Positions 1 to 10,228 of a DNA stretch of 64,000 bases are shown in pieces. Source of the stretch: Bromus sterilis. Taxonomy: Eukaryota; Streptophyta; Magnoliopsida; Poales; Poaceae. The position numbers and the translations under genes were made by a program. Position 1 is the stretch's first letter. Every line of letters starts with the position of its first letter. Location of the stretch: the NCBI GenBank assembly GCA_950022295.1, contig OX465600.1, positions 295,971,782 to 296,035,781 on the forward strand, in the 5' to 3' direction. Below the pieces are notes generated by a model, which was given only the letters and a program-made list of their open reading frames with translations, ran no database searches and had not been told where the DNA came from.

Positions 1-2144
1 AGAATTGTTGAGAGAGATAGCACCAAGAATTTTCAACAAAGCACATGTGAACCACTGGACGAAAACTTAACTGATAGAAAACACGACCTCTAAGTCTATA
101 ACTAATTAAATCGATTGTTTGTTATTTCACCTTGTTCCACATTTGGGATCTAACTGATTTTTGAACCTCTGATTGATCATAATATATGTTATCCACGTTT
201 AACCTCTAACTGGATTTTAAAACCTCTGATTGAAATCAACTAAAATGAGATGAGCATACCTTGGTGTTATTGTTGGCACGCGCGACCAGCCGGCGATCTA
301 CCAGCAGGTAGTTGCGTGCTTGCTGCTACCTGCCTATAGCGGTTGCATCCTGCGTGTTAGAGCTGATGTGTGTGTGGGGGGGGGGGAGAGGAGAGTCCAT
401 GAGGAAGCTCTTCAGGGGTTTGATACTGACCAGCCACATCCGGGTCGATTCTGATCCATGAAGAAGCGTCGTGTAGGGTTTGTCGCTGCGAGCCTCCATG
501 ATTGAGCGGGGTAGAGGAAGGGTCGAGCGGAGGTGGCAGTGGGGAGGTGCGGTAGGGGGTTGCGGCGTTGACACGGCAGCCGGCCATCCGGCGGCGGCAG
601 CGAGGTAAAGAGGAGGGGCGTGGACTTGTGGTTGTGGTGGAGAGAGAGGATGGGTCGGGCAGTTTCCTTTTTTCACAGGTTGGTAATTGGTAAAAAAAAA
701 CGTGGCAACCATAGAAACTGAAGACGTGGCGATCTAGCAGAGGCCACGGTCGAGCACTACAAATGCAGGAGAGGGCTGAAAGCTTATCCAACTTGTATTA
801 TTGGTATATGGTCCTGTCAAAGCATTCACCACGAGCGCCATTTGGTCACAAACAGTAATAATGCATGACCGCCTCCAGCCGCTCCCCACGCTGGGAGGGG
901 TTGCACACCGATATAGTAATGATCTTCGGGAGAAGCCGCAATGGAGAAGGAGAACACCACGTCGGTCATCATCGTAGGCATTCATGTCAGGGCGTCGTTC
1001 TCTATCACCGCCGTCGTGCTCCTTATTGCCATACCGGAGCACCACCGGGGCATTGCCGCGAGGAGCTAGTCGGGGTCGAGTGCAAGTCGCAAGCCACCAC
1101 GTCGCTTCGTCGCGTGCCAAGATACGTGATGCCAGGGCGCGATGGAAGATCACACGGAGGGGTGCTCTCCTTGACAATGGTCTGTACGGCTTGCACTGCT
1201 TGGTGAAAGTGTTGTACCATCGCAGTGAGCGATGTGGCCCACTGCTAGGAGAAAGGATGGGAGAAAGAGGATGCCGCCTTCAGCCGAATCCTCATGCATT
1301 GTCCCCTTCCCCTTTGTTAGCCGCCTCCACCTCTCCCACCTGTCTGTCGAGTGGCTAAGGATGCCGTTGATGCACACAATTTTAGAAAAATGAATCTTTG
1401 AAAAGATGTTTGTGACATTTTCAATTACACATCGATCATTTTTTATGCATGATCAAAAATACTTTTCACATTATGGGAACATTTTTTAATGCATTAATTT
1501 TAACAAAAAACTGTAATAGAAAATTTCACTAACATAGTTTTTCAAACCCATGAACATTTATCTTAAATGTCACAAACATATTTTCAAAGTTACATTTCTT
1601 ATAGGAAACCAAATTTTTTCTTAATATCACATTGACATTTTTTTACATTTTTTACATTTTTTTCGTTGTCCTGATTTTTTTTGCAACGTGTCAACATTTT
1701 GTATTGTCATATACATATTTTTAAATGGTATGAAGCATTTTTAGTGACTTTCACAAATGATTTATACACTGTATAAATGTTTTATGGAAATGTTACAAAT
1801 ATTTTTTGAAACGCATGAACATTTTTAAAATGGCATGGGCATTTTCTAGAGTGAAAATTTCTTTACATTGTATAATTTTTTTTAAAATTGTCAGGAACAT
1901 ATATTTTTAATGTATGAACATGTTTTAATGTTATGAAAAATTCTGTGAAAGCTATCAGCATATATTTTTTTCTAGCACTTTTTTTAGAAATAATGTGTAC
2001 TGTGTAGCTAACTTTTTTTATTCAGTAATCACAAAACGTGCCTAATTGGGGTCTGAGGAGAGAGAGACAGGGGGACTCGTGCTCTCTTTATCTGTACGCT
2101 GGGCTGGCCCATTAACCGCACGTAGCAGGCGATCGGCGGTTCTG
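1..2144. other. Gene-poor left edge, no supported gene
   Basis: About 240-1370 is GC-richer and holds several overlapping short frames on both strands, none with a recognisable domain. A run of G at 376-387 follows a TG repeat. From about 1380 to 2040 the sequence becomes strongly AT-rich and repeats words such as catgaacattttt and tgacattttt, the look of a decayed transposon. I cannot name the element and see no coding evidence. Confidence 0.5.
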
Positions 2145-2509
2145 ACCCATCTCTTAGCCCTTCGATTTGCATCCAACGAATAAGATTACTTTAAAATTTA
2201 AATCCAAAATTGAAACTCTTCCAAAAAGAAATAAAATTTTCTAATAAATCGTATATGGTTCGTTGCATATTCTGTGAAAATTCACTTTATTTGGATAATT
2301 GATTTATCATTAAATAGCCTTTTATATTTGTGTTTTAAAACAATATTAAATCATAAATCAGTGATCAAATGAAATAAATTTTTATCAGAATACAAAACTA
2401 AACACATACAATCCATTGAAAATTTTACAATTTTTTTAGAAAAGTTTTGGGTTTAAATTTTGAAGCAATCTTATTCGTTGAATGAGAATCGGAGGGCTAA
2501 AAGGTGGGT
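2145..2509. mobile_element. Non-autonomous TIR element (Mutator-like MITE candidate)
   Basis: The two ends are imperfect inverted repeats of about 60 bp. The left arm contains CAACGAATAAGATTACTT (about 2174-2191) and the right arm contains the complement of nearly the same string (about 2465-2482). The outer part, ACCCAtCTcTTAGCCCT, is also shared. The interior is AT-rich and non-coding. Long TIRs on a 365-bp element fit a Mutator-type MITE, but I could not find a clear 9-bp target duplication, so the superfamily is inferred. Confidence 0.6.
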
Positions 2510-2885
2510 AAAATCACGTTCTAACTTTGCTTCATAAAGTCACTGGATCTCAGTCCACTGACCCCATTAGCACTAGCAGCGCTTCATAACTCTTTTAGTA
2601 TTAGCAGCGTCTTGCTGCCCTCCGCCGCCGCCTTTGAGACCCCATTCATCCAGCCAGCTTCGATTAGGTTTTGATCTTCCGAATTAACCTGCCCGCTTCG
2701 ATCATTTTTGGCCTGTAAGATCGCCGCGTGTGATTGACATCTCTGGTATATGTAGTTATGTACTATGAACTTTCGATCGATTTCCCTCTCCTTCTCTATG
2801 AACAAAACATAAACCACAACCTTAATGCATCTGCACAATCTCAAGCTCCAATAACCGTCTGCCCTGGCCGAGCGTCAACTTCTCG

Positions 2886-3856
2886 GTGCAGCCTTGTACA
2901 CTGGCCTTGTCATCGCACATGCACTTCTTCTCCCTTCTGATAGGGGAGGGAGAGGGCACCGTCATGCACGTCGGCCCTTACTACAGCCCTTTGGCGTACG
3001 ACGTCGGCACGGACTCCGTCCTCGGTGTGCCTCGGCCCAGCTTCTACAAGGAGAGCGACTCCATCTCCCTCTCCATGAATTCACGGACCATCCGTGGCCA
3101 AGACGACCGACACCAGCTCTATGTCATCACCAAAGATAGCGACGAAGGCGGCTTGTTCGACGACGGCTCGTTCGAGGTGTTGAATTACACCTTTTTCTTC
3201 TCTACCGAGTTTGAAGAACGGTGGTGGAAATTGAAGACTCTTCCCACCCCGCCGATGCATCATGGTCGGTGCTACAACAAACGGTTCATTCCATCCGCGG
3301 TGGCGGTGGTGGACGACACGACAATATGCATGTCGTCGGTCAATGCCGGCCTCGCCTGCGCCTTCAACACAGCAAAGGGCGAGTGGAGGCAGGCCGGTGG
3401 ATGGGTGTTGCCCTGCCACGGAGCGGCGGAGCACGTCCCCCGAGCTTGGCCTCTGGTTCGGCCTCGAGCATGCCGACGACAACCGCGATCACAAGCTGCA
3501 TGCATTCAACCTCTCCCTCTCCTCGCCGCCGGTGGTGCGGGAAACCTGGAACTACTTGGATCGCCTACCCGACGAGTGGCAGACTTAGAAGAGGCACCGG
3601 GTGTACCTGGGCGCAGGCAGATTTTGCATCGCCACCGGATTCATCAAGTTCAAGTTCATGGTACTACCGTTCTGATGAAGGGGTGAACGACGATGACATA
3701 GTGTTCAATCACCTTACCGTGTTGATGGGCGTGGAGGTGGTTCGCTGTTGCGGCGACGACGACGAACTCCGAATGATCTTCCACAAGTGTAAACGTTACA
3801 GTTTGTTTCTTTCCGGTCCGGATTCAAAACAAAATGCTTCTCTTCTATGGCCATGA
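2886..3856 (+). pseudogene. Broken gene of a grass family of unknown function (copy 1)
   Basis: Three frames together give one protein resembling a grass-expanded family of unknown function with repeated Trp/Gly-rich segments, possibly beta-propeller-like. Landmarks are VVDDTTICMSS, GEWRQAGGWVLP, ELGLWFGLEHAD, PPVVRETWNYLDRLPDEWQT and a C-terminal LTVLMGVEVVR. The relative at 20270-20771 allows lesions to be located. A run of five C at 3437-3441, four in the relative, shifts the frame after GGWVLPCHGAAEHVP. The Trp codon after DEWQT is TAG here (3586-3588) but TGG in the relative. A further frame change between about 3640 and 3665 is needed to reach the conserved C-terminus. The N-terminal part is not recognisable in the first 100 bases, so a missing 5' exon or deletion is possible. 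I consider it a pseudogene with high confidence; its function is unknown. Confidence 0.75.
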
Positions 3857-3859
3857 ACG

Positions 3860-4990
3860 GAAACTTTGCAAGATCGATGTGGCATCTATATTGGTCTATT
3901 CTATATTGTTGGAGCTGAGAAATTATTGTGGATGCTATGATCGGTTGCGCCTAAAATTGTTGGTCTATTCTATCTGCTTGAATTTTAGAAAATATAGTAT
4001 AATTTAGCTCTTGTGGGGCAATATATAATTTGCCTTTTTTTACCACCGATTCATCATAGTCCCGGTTCAGGCTTAGAGCCATCATCTCATATTCTTCAGA
4101 TTAGATGCATGCACGGTCACAATCCTTGCTGTTTCATGGGGGTTCTTGTTCTTCCATGATTCGATCATGGCGCCTTGGCAATAACTGCTTGAATCATGAA
4201 GCTTTGATGCTGACCATTGCGATGACAAAGCATGGAACGACATGCGAACTAGGGGTGGTCAGATGACGATCGACGACTCAGGCGATGGAAGAAGGGCTTA
4301 GAGGTAGGGCTTTGTGTGGTTGACCGAGTTTATATAATTAAGACATGCGAAGCGACGAACACGTGAATTCGATTAGCCGGTTGGTTTTTTTGGGCGGCAC
4401 ACCCCGCGTGAATGCGGACCGATCATAGTCGGCTAAAAAGCGGGTAGACAAAGGCTCGATCAAGCCCCTTGTGAATTCACGGATGGTTCTATAGCCGGGG
4501 CGGGCAAGAAGGGGATGGATTCGGGTCGTCGGAGTCCGATGTGGTGGATTACGAAAAAACGAGTGGACGGATCTGTACACGGATGGATGCATGTCCATGT
4601 TTTTTTTTTCTGCGAGAAAACTTTCGATGCATTCATCTTCAAACATGGTAGTACAACGAGATCTAAAAAATAAAAGAAAATTAACATTCAGATCCGTAGA
4701 CCGCCTAACGAACTAACTCTGAGCGATTTAGGAATGGTTTAAAGATCTAGTACATTGGAGGTGGTGTAGTGATGTGGTATGGTGATCCCGTTGAACATGG
4801 GACAAAGATGGGTCCTTGCACGACTTGTGTGTTTGCATTGCACGAGTACCAACCTACACACACGTTCAAAAAAAAAAAAAAACCCTACACAGTTGACCCA
4901 TGCAGAGGATCACAACTTCCCCCCTCCTCCTCCACACACGCACGCGCCCACCTCGTGTTCTTCCTCCCCACTTCCCCAGTCCCCATCACG
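3860..4990. other. Intergenic, nothing recognised; contains an A tract
   Basis: No frame in this stretch has a recognisable domain. It includes a T run at about 4601-4610 and a run of A at 4868-4882. The right part leads into the GC- and CT-rich region upstream of the GT17 gene and probably contains its promoter, but I could not identify a convincing TATA box. Confidence 0.4.
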
Positions 4991-5188
4991 TTCCGTTCCC
5001 GAGGAGGAGGAGGAGGAGCGGAGTGGCAAACCCACCCAAAGCAACCAAACAGATCGTCTTTGCTTTGCTTGCTTTCCTTCCTTCCCCGCTGCATCGGCAT
5101 CGCATATCCCACACCACGCAAAGCCAAAAGCGAATCCATCCCACCCCGCTTCCCCCTGTTCCGCTTTTGCTGGCCTAAATTTAGCAGC

Positions 5189-5319
5189 ATGGAGGAGGAG
5201 GACGAGGTTCGCCGGGAGGGGAGATCCACCCGCTGATTAAATGAGGTCACCACACCGCGCTCCGCTCTCCCCGGCCCCGCTCCCGTCTCCGTCCCCGTCT
5301 TCGTCGCCGTCGTCGCGAG
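5189..5319 (+). promoter_or_regulatory. Non-coding first exon of the GT17 gene with two uORFs
   Basis: A CT-rich leader ends in a strong donor (GAG|GTAAGT, exon end 5319). The first ATG, at 5189, opens a 15-codon uORF that stops at 5234-5236 in the same frame as the main protein. A second ATG at 5241 runs 79 bases to the donor and would continue after splicing to a stop at 6468-6470, overlapping no part of the main ORF. The transcription start is not visible. Because an in-frame stop precedes the main frame and no in-frame ATG follows it in this exon, translation of the enzyme must begin in exon 2. Confidence 0.6.
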
Positions 5320-6417
5320 GTAAGTGAGACCCCGCCCCGCCATCTCCCTTCCTCAACACCCCCTTCTGCTTCTCCTCGGGTCTCCCCGAGATGACCGCCT
5401 GGAACCGAATCTCGGGTGGCGGCGGGATTAAGGAAGCAGACTTCGTTGTCTGTCTGGATTTGGGAATGGATTCGATTCGATTCGAACCGCCGGCAAGGTG
5501 GCGGCGCGTAGGCTAGGGTAGGGTAGGGTGGGCTCTCTGTTGCTGCTTTTGTGGTCTTCGGCTAGCTATCCTCTCTAGGCATGTCTGCAATGCTGTTTCC
5601 TTCTGTGCGAACTACAGCGGGGGGAGAAAACGGTGGCATGGCACTGGCAGCGTGATCTGAGGTCGGTGCAGGTTCAGCCTGATTTCCTGCTTGCTTCTGA
5701 ATGCTTCTAACATGGGGGTGGGGATGCGTCTTGGTTGGACACCAAATTGGGCACAAAGTTGATCCCCATGTGCAGGGGTGTGGCATTTCAGTTTGATCTG
5801 GTGCAACAGGGGCTTGCCCCTCTTACCTTTGTTGCTCAATAAATATGTGTGAGTTTCTAGCTGTCACCCAATCAGGCATCATGTTGTACCTGTGTTGCTA
5901 ATTAAAATGGGTGTGCGTTTTTAGCACTCACCTACTAATCGGGCATAGGGATCATCAGCCTGCAGGAGTTCGTAGTTGTCGGAATCTCAAACGGCCATTT
6001 CTATGTATGGTTGGTAGATAGGGGGTAGCTATGCTTTTGGCAGCACACGAGCTTCTTTTGGGTTTTCTGGAAATAATGTTGTGACAATACATGATGCTGG
6101 ACCAGCTATGGTGTTATGTTGCTCTTTTATTTCCTTCCTTATTGGGATGATGCAAATGCAATGGCGGCTCATTTGTCTTGGCCTATGTCGGTTCCACAGC
6201 CCCGTGTCTTATCCGATACGTATGTACATTTAAAGAAAGAACGAGTCAGTTGCGTCACAAATTTACAAGAGGCTGCGTGTAGCTCTAACTCATCTTCATT
6301 CTCCTTCGTACAATTAAGAATCTTACCTGTATGTTTGTTTTGTATAAGTTATGTCGCTTCTTCTGCCACTTTCCTCTCCTTGTTTACTTATTCTCTGTTC
6401 TCTCTTGCATAATGCAG
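5320..6417 (+). other. 5' UTR intron of the GT17 gene
   Basis: The 1098-bp intron starts GTAAGTGAG and ends in a long pyrimidine tract with TAATGCAG. It is T-rich compared with the flanking exons, as grass introns are. Long leader introns often raise expression in grasses; here that is only an inference. No element or gene is recognised inside. Confidence 0.65.
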
Positions 6418-6538
6418 GTTGCGTTCAGCTTCCGATATTGACGTGTTCCCCGGGAAGAGAGAGTACTTAGGGGCACTCTCCTATGCTTCTCCGAGGCTCT
6501 CTCATTTCTTTCTCTGTCATAGAAACCAGGATTGTCGC

Positions 6539-7639
6539 ATGGCTGGAAACTCGGTGAATCCGTCTCCTTTAACTAGACGAAAAAGTACTTTGGCTTTCAA
6601 GTTCCTCATACCCTGTGTTCTAGTTCTTTCAGTGACTGTTATTGCTGTTACCCAGTACTTCCAAAGTATCTCCTACCTTCTGCGGCCGCTGTGGGACACA
6701 CCACCCAAGCCTTTCTTCCGTATCCCACACTACTATGCCCCTAATATGTCAATGGAAGAGTTGTGTCAGCTACATGGCTGGGGTATCCTCTCCTCCCCTC
6801 GCCGTGTCTTTGATGCTGTCCTCTTCAGCAATGAACTCGATATTCTGGAAATCCGATACCGCGAGCTCTTTCCATATGTTGACAGGTTTGTCATCCTTGA
6901 GGCGAATGCTACCTTCACCGGCATCCCAAAGTCACTCTCCTTCTTTGAAAACCTCAACCGTTTCTCATTTGCTAGCTCAAAGATTGTCTATGACATGCTT
7001 CCTATCGGAGATTTGGACCCTGATTCTCTACGACAGCCCTTCCTTGTAGAAGCCGGTCACCGACGTGCGATTAACAACCTACTGAAAAGATCAGGCATTG
7101 CTGTGGGGGATGTCTTGATCATGGCTGATGCCGATGAGATTCCAAGTCCTGAAACTGTGCAGTTGCTGAAGTGGTGTGATGGAATACCGCCAATCATGCA
7201 TCTCGAGCTAAAAAACTATATGTACTCCTTTGAATTTCATGTGGATCACAACAGCTGGAGAGCAACAGCGCATGTGGTCAACGAGCGGACAAAGTATCGC
7301 CACTCCCGCCAGACCGACCTAATGCTGGCTGACGCCGGTTGGCATTGCAGCTTCTGCTTCAGGGAGATCAAGGAGTTTGCTTTCAAGATGAAGGCATATA
7401 GCCATGCAGACAGGGTGAAACAGGAAAGCTTCCTGGATGCAGACAGGATCCAGAAAGTCATATGCAACGGGGAGAACCTTTTTGACATGCTTCCTGAAGA
7501 GTACACATTTGGCGATCTCTTTAAGAAGATGGGACCGATACCGAGGTCCGCGTCCGCTGTTCATCTTCCCTCGTATTTGATCAAGAACGCGGCCAGCTAC
7601 AGGTTCTTACTTCCTGGTGGATGCTTGAGACCGGGCTAA
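6539..7639 (+). CDS. GT17-family beta-1,4-N-acetylglucosaminyltransferase
   Basis: The protein of 366 aa belongs to glycosyltransferase family 17, which includes animal GnT-III (beta-1,4-mannosyl-glycoprotein N-acetylglucosaminyltransferase). The plant members' substrates are not settled. It is a type II Golgi-style protein: a short basic N-terminus (LTRRK), one membrane segment at about residues 19-41, then a lumenal domain. Hallmarks are RRVFDAVLFSNELDILEIR (89-107), the FVILEANATFTG segment (117-128) and MADADEIPS (195-203) with a DxD-type metal-binding motif at 197-199. Possible N-glycosylation sites are N69 and N123. The start at 6539 is chosen because it is the first in-frame ATG after the leader stop at 5234-5236; the open frame extends to the exon boundary but has no earlier ATG. 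The coding part is a single exon with no visible lesion. This is the best-supported host gene in the window. Confidence 0.9.
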   Translation: MAGNSVNPSPLTRRKSTLAFKFLIPCVLVLSVTVIAVTQYFQSISYLLRPLWDTPPKPFFRIPHYYAPNMSMEELCQLHGWGILSSPRRVFDAVLFSNELDILEIRYRELFPYVDRFVILEANATFTGIPKSLSFFENLNRFSFASSKIVYDMLPIGDLDPDSLRQPFLVEAGHRRAINNLLKRSGIAVGDVLIMADADEIPSPETVQLLKWCDGIPPIMHLELKNYMYSFEFHVDHNSWRATAHVVNERTKYRHSRQTDLMLADAGWHCSFCFREIKEFAFKMKAYSHADRVKQESFLDADRIQKVICNGENLFDMLPEEYTFGDLFKKMGPIPRSASAVHLPSYLIKNAASYRFLLPGGCLRPG

Positions 7640-7789
7640 ATCAGAAGTGTGTTGTAACTTGTTAGCCCCACAGTATTACTTTTAGATGCAATGCTGTTTT
7701 TTCTGTAGAAATAGGTTGTATTTTGTTTGAGGTGGAGCAGTAGTAATTTTAGATAGGATGGTAGAAACTTTTTGTGTGTGTATGTGTGT

Positions 7790-7976
7790 TAAGGAACCAT
7801 GTGAACTTCAACATAGAATTCACCTAAGGTGATACAAAGATAACATAGTGACAGGCCCTTTTGGGTTCATCCAATTGATGTACTAATGTGTTCTTGGTCT
7901 GAATAAGGAGAGACTGATGCCTTGTCTTCTCTTGGAATCAATGGAGCAGGCAACAAAAATGCAGAGATATAGACAT
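7790..7976 (+). repeat. Relic 3' flank of a lost defensin-like gene
   Basis: Just downstream of the GT17 gene, blocks such as CAACATAGAATTCACCTAA, TTTTGGGTTCATCC and GAATAAGGAGAGACTGATGCC match the 3' flank of the intact defensin-like gene (13309-13580) in the same order and strand. No cysteine-rich exon precedes it. The simplest reading is a former tandem copy whose coding part was deleted. Confidence 0.6.
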
Positions 7977-8040
7977 AACTGCTCTTCTTCCATCATATCC
8001 TCTGCATTGTTTGCCTGTTAATCCATGTGAGTGTAGTGTT

Positions 8041-8830
8041 ACTTGACCTTTTAAATTACAATCTCTAATGTACAAATGTTAATTTACAGTCTATAAACAC
8101 ATATTTTCCCCCTCAACATTAGAACATCTAACTAAATAGTTTTATGTCAGTTTAGTTATAATCATATACTATGTAGTACGACAATGCCCTACTGTTTTTG
8201 TTTTTTCCTTTACCCCAAAAAAGGAAAAAACAATAGCCTATTTTACTCCCTTAAATATTGGCATTAGCATTTAACCCCATCTTCGTCTGAGGCTTGGAAG
8301 AGTAACTGGAAAATCAGGAGAAAATGTAGATGAACTGGACAACAAAAATACACATGTTAACTTCTGAAAACTTCCTTCAAGCTGCCCCCAGAAGCTGCTG
8401 TCAATGCAACTTTATTGGTCATTTAAACCTCTAAAGGAACACATGTGTGCCAAAATATAAGAAAACCATTCAGCTTTTTTCCCTTCCAAACATTTCAGTC
8501 ATCTACTCTTTCCTCTGTAGGATTTAACATTGTTACTATTTCATCGACACATTATGTTTCTTCTTTTCCATATTTTTATATATACTTCGCAATATCACTG
8601 GCAGCTTAGGGTAGACACGATTTGATGACACTGTTGTTAGCATGGGAAAATATTAAATTGTGCAGCAGTCGGTGCAAAATCAGGATTCTATGTGTTGTGC
8701 AATAACTGTAATTGATTAAAGATCTAAGACGTCTGCATATCTATCCATGCAATAGGTACTCATTAAATGGTACATATCTTTCACCAATTCTCATCATCCA
8801 GATAGTAGAACTGCATCTTCTAGATATAAT
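8041..8830 (+). repeat. Upstream half of the defensin-like tandem unit
   Basis: The segment with TTAGAACATCTA, CAATGCCCTACTGTTTTTG and AAGGAAAAAACA aligns with 12190-12400 upstream of the intact copy, and the later ATAATTGTATCATACTCA block aligns with 12750-12770 and 19255-19275. It shows that several kilobases, not only the exons, were duplicated. It contains no other gene. Confidence 0.55.
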
Positions 8831-8896
8831 TGTATCATACTCAGTCTCTTCTACATAGTTTTTGTTTTCCTTTAATACGATCTGCTCACCCGCGAG

Positions 8897-8906
8897 CTAT
8901 AAGAAG
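8897..8906 (+). promoter_or_regulatory. TATA-like box of defensin-like copy 1
   Basis: CTATAAGAAG lies 85-94 bases before the ATG and is conserved at 12810-12819 upstream of copy 2, with closely matching leader sequence (CTATTTGGATCT) after it. Conservation between diverged copies supports a promoter role. Confidence 0.5.
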
Positions 8907-8990
8907 AGAAGGCGCTAACCTATTTGGATCTGCATCATCTCCTATCCACCGGCTTAATTTCTTCCTTCAGTGTTTATTCCTGGAGGAGTC

Positions 8991-9361
8991 ATGGAGGTTC
9001 TTAAGGTCAAGATGCTAGACTTGTGCTTGCTCTTGCTCATGGCACTCCTGCTGCTTCCTGGTAAGCCTTGCCTTGAATAATTATTCAAAGAATACATAAC
9101 AGTTTCTCAATATTCTATAAGTTCTTTGATGCTTCTGTGAAAAATGATATTTTTGTTTTTACTTCAAGATCGAAAGGTGATACCTGCACCGATTTCAGCA
9201 AGACCTACACTACTCCCTTTTGTGGAATCGACTCATGCGGCGAGCACTGCCACAGTGAGGGCTTCACTGAAGGGAAGTGTGTGACCATCTCCGATTCACC
9301 CCCCATGGCACTCTGCTTCTGCAAAAAAAAAAAACTGCTGACGATGCTTGTGAATCAGTAA
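8991..9361 (+). pseudogene. Defensin-like gene copy 1, splice site and 3' end broken
   Basis: Exon 1 (8991-9060) encodes a start and Leu-rich signal peptide ending in LLLPG and a GTAAGCC donor. Exon 2 should begin at 9168 by comparison with the copies at 13077 and 17834. The conserved acceptor CAG|GATCT has become CAA|GATCG (AG lost at 9166-9167). The nearest AG, one base later, would put exon 2 out of frame. Exon 2 still shows the cysteine framework up to CFC. A run of twelve A at 9323-9334 then shifts the frame by one, so the last Cys and the stop are lost and the frame runs to 9361. A possible polyadenylation signal AATAAA is at 9457-9462. The family is secreted, disulfide-rich defensin-like peptides; this copy is probably dead. 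Confidence 0.75.
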
Positions 9362-9760
9362 TATTTCTGACTGTGTGTTTAAGGAAATGTATTTGTGAAC
9401 TTCTATGTCGTATTTGCTGTGATGAGAAGATCAACAGAATACACCTAAGGCAATATAATAAAGGTAAAATTGTGATAAGAGTTCTTGGCTCTTTTGGATT
9501 CATCCTGATGAGTAACTACAAATGTAGAATAGAGATATAACTACCATGGCGTGATGGTATGGTTCTCTAAGACTCTAGTTTCTTTCTTGGACGTGTCTAG
9601 GGAGCGCTTGAGCGCTTGATGCGACGTTTGGGCGGCCTCTCCATAAAAAGCAAGTATGATCCCATCAGATATCTCGCATATCAAAAGAAGAAAATCATCT
9701 GGTCATGTGTATTTATTTGGGGATTCAAAATTTAAGAAGTGACAACTTTTAATTCAAATA

Positions 9761-9855
9761 CTCCCTCCGACCCATATTAATGGGCACACACTTAGTACAA
9801 CTCTCTAGTACAAAGTTGTACTAAGTGTGTGCCCATTAATATGGATCGAAGGTAG
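9761..9855. mobile_element. Stowaway MITE
   Basis: A 95-bp near-perfect hairpin begins CTCCCTCCGACCCATATTAA and its right arm reads back as the complement, with ACTTAGTACAACT/AGTTGTACTAAGT in the middle. TA dinucleotides flank it at 9759-9760 and 9856-9857. It sits between two defensin-like units. Confidence 0.85.
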
Positions 9856-10228
9856 TATTAAAAGTCAGATCCATTTTCACCGTTGGGTTTCTTGAGATAA
9901 GTTTTTAAAAACTATATCTCATATGGATAGATTTGGATGAACTTTTTTCTGAGTAACTTTGTGTGCTACGGATGCAACTTTAGTGCTATAAAAAAGCAAC
10001 TATCTTTGTTTATATAGTATGACTGTCTATTAGCTTGGCTTGTGTAAAACTGATAAAATGACACAAAACATGAGGCATCTTAGTGCTACATACAAGCAAT
10101 TTTATTGCATTATGTGCATCAACAAATTTTATTAACATAATCTCAACTTGCCTATCATTGAGCATCACATGAGAAGAGAAATAAGAGTCACAAAACCCAA
10201 TTTGGTTTTATTCCACGAGATTGACTAT

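Noticed and set aside
326..1377. Possible genes in the overlapping frames at the left edge
   Set aside because: Frames overlap on both strands, are Pro/Arg-rich as GC-rich non-coding DNA tends to be, and no domain or splice structure is visible.
6419..6538. Upstream extension of the GT17 frame, 40 codons beginning at a TTG
   Set aside because: No ATG precedes 6539 in this frame after the in-frame stop in exon 1, and the splice acceptor ends at 6417. This part is 5' UTR.
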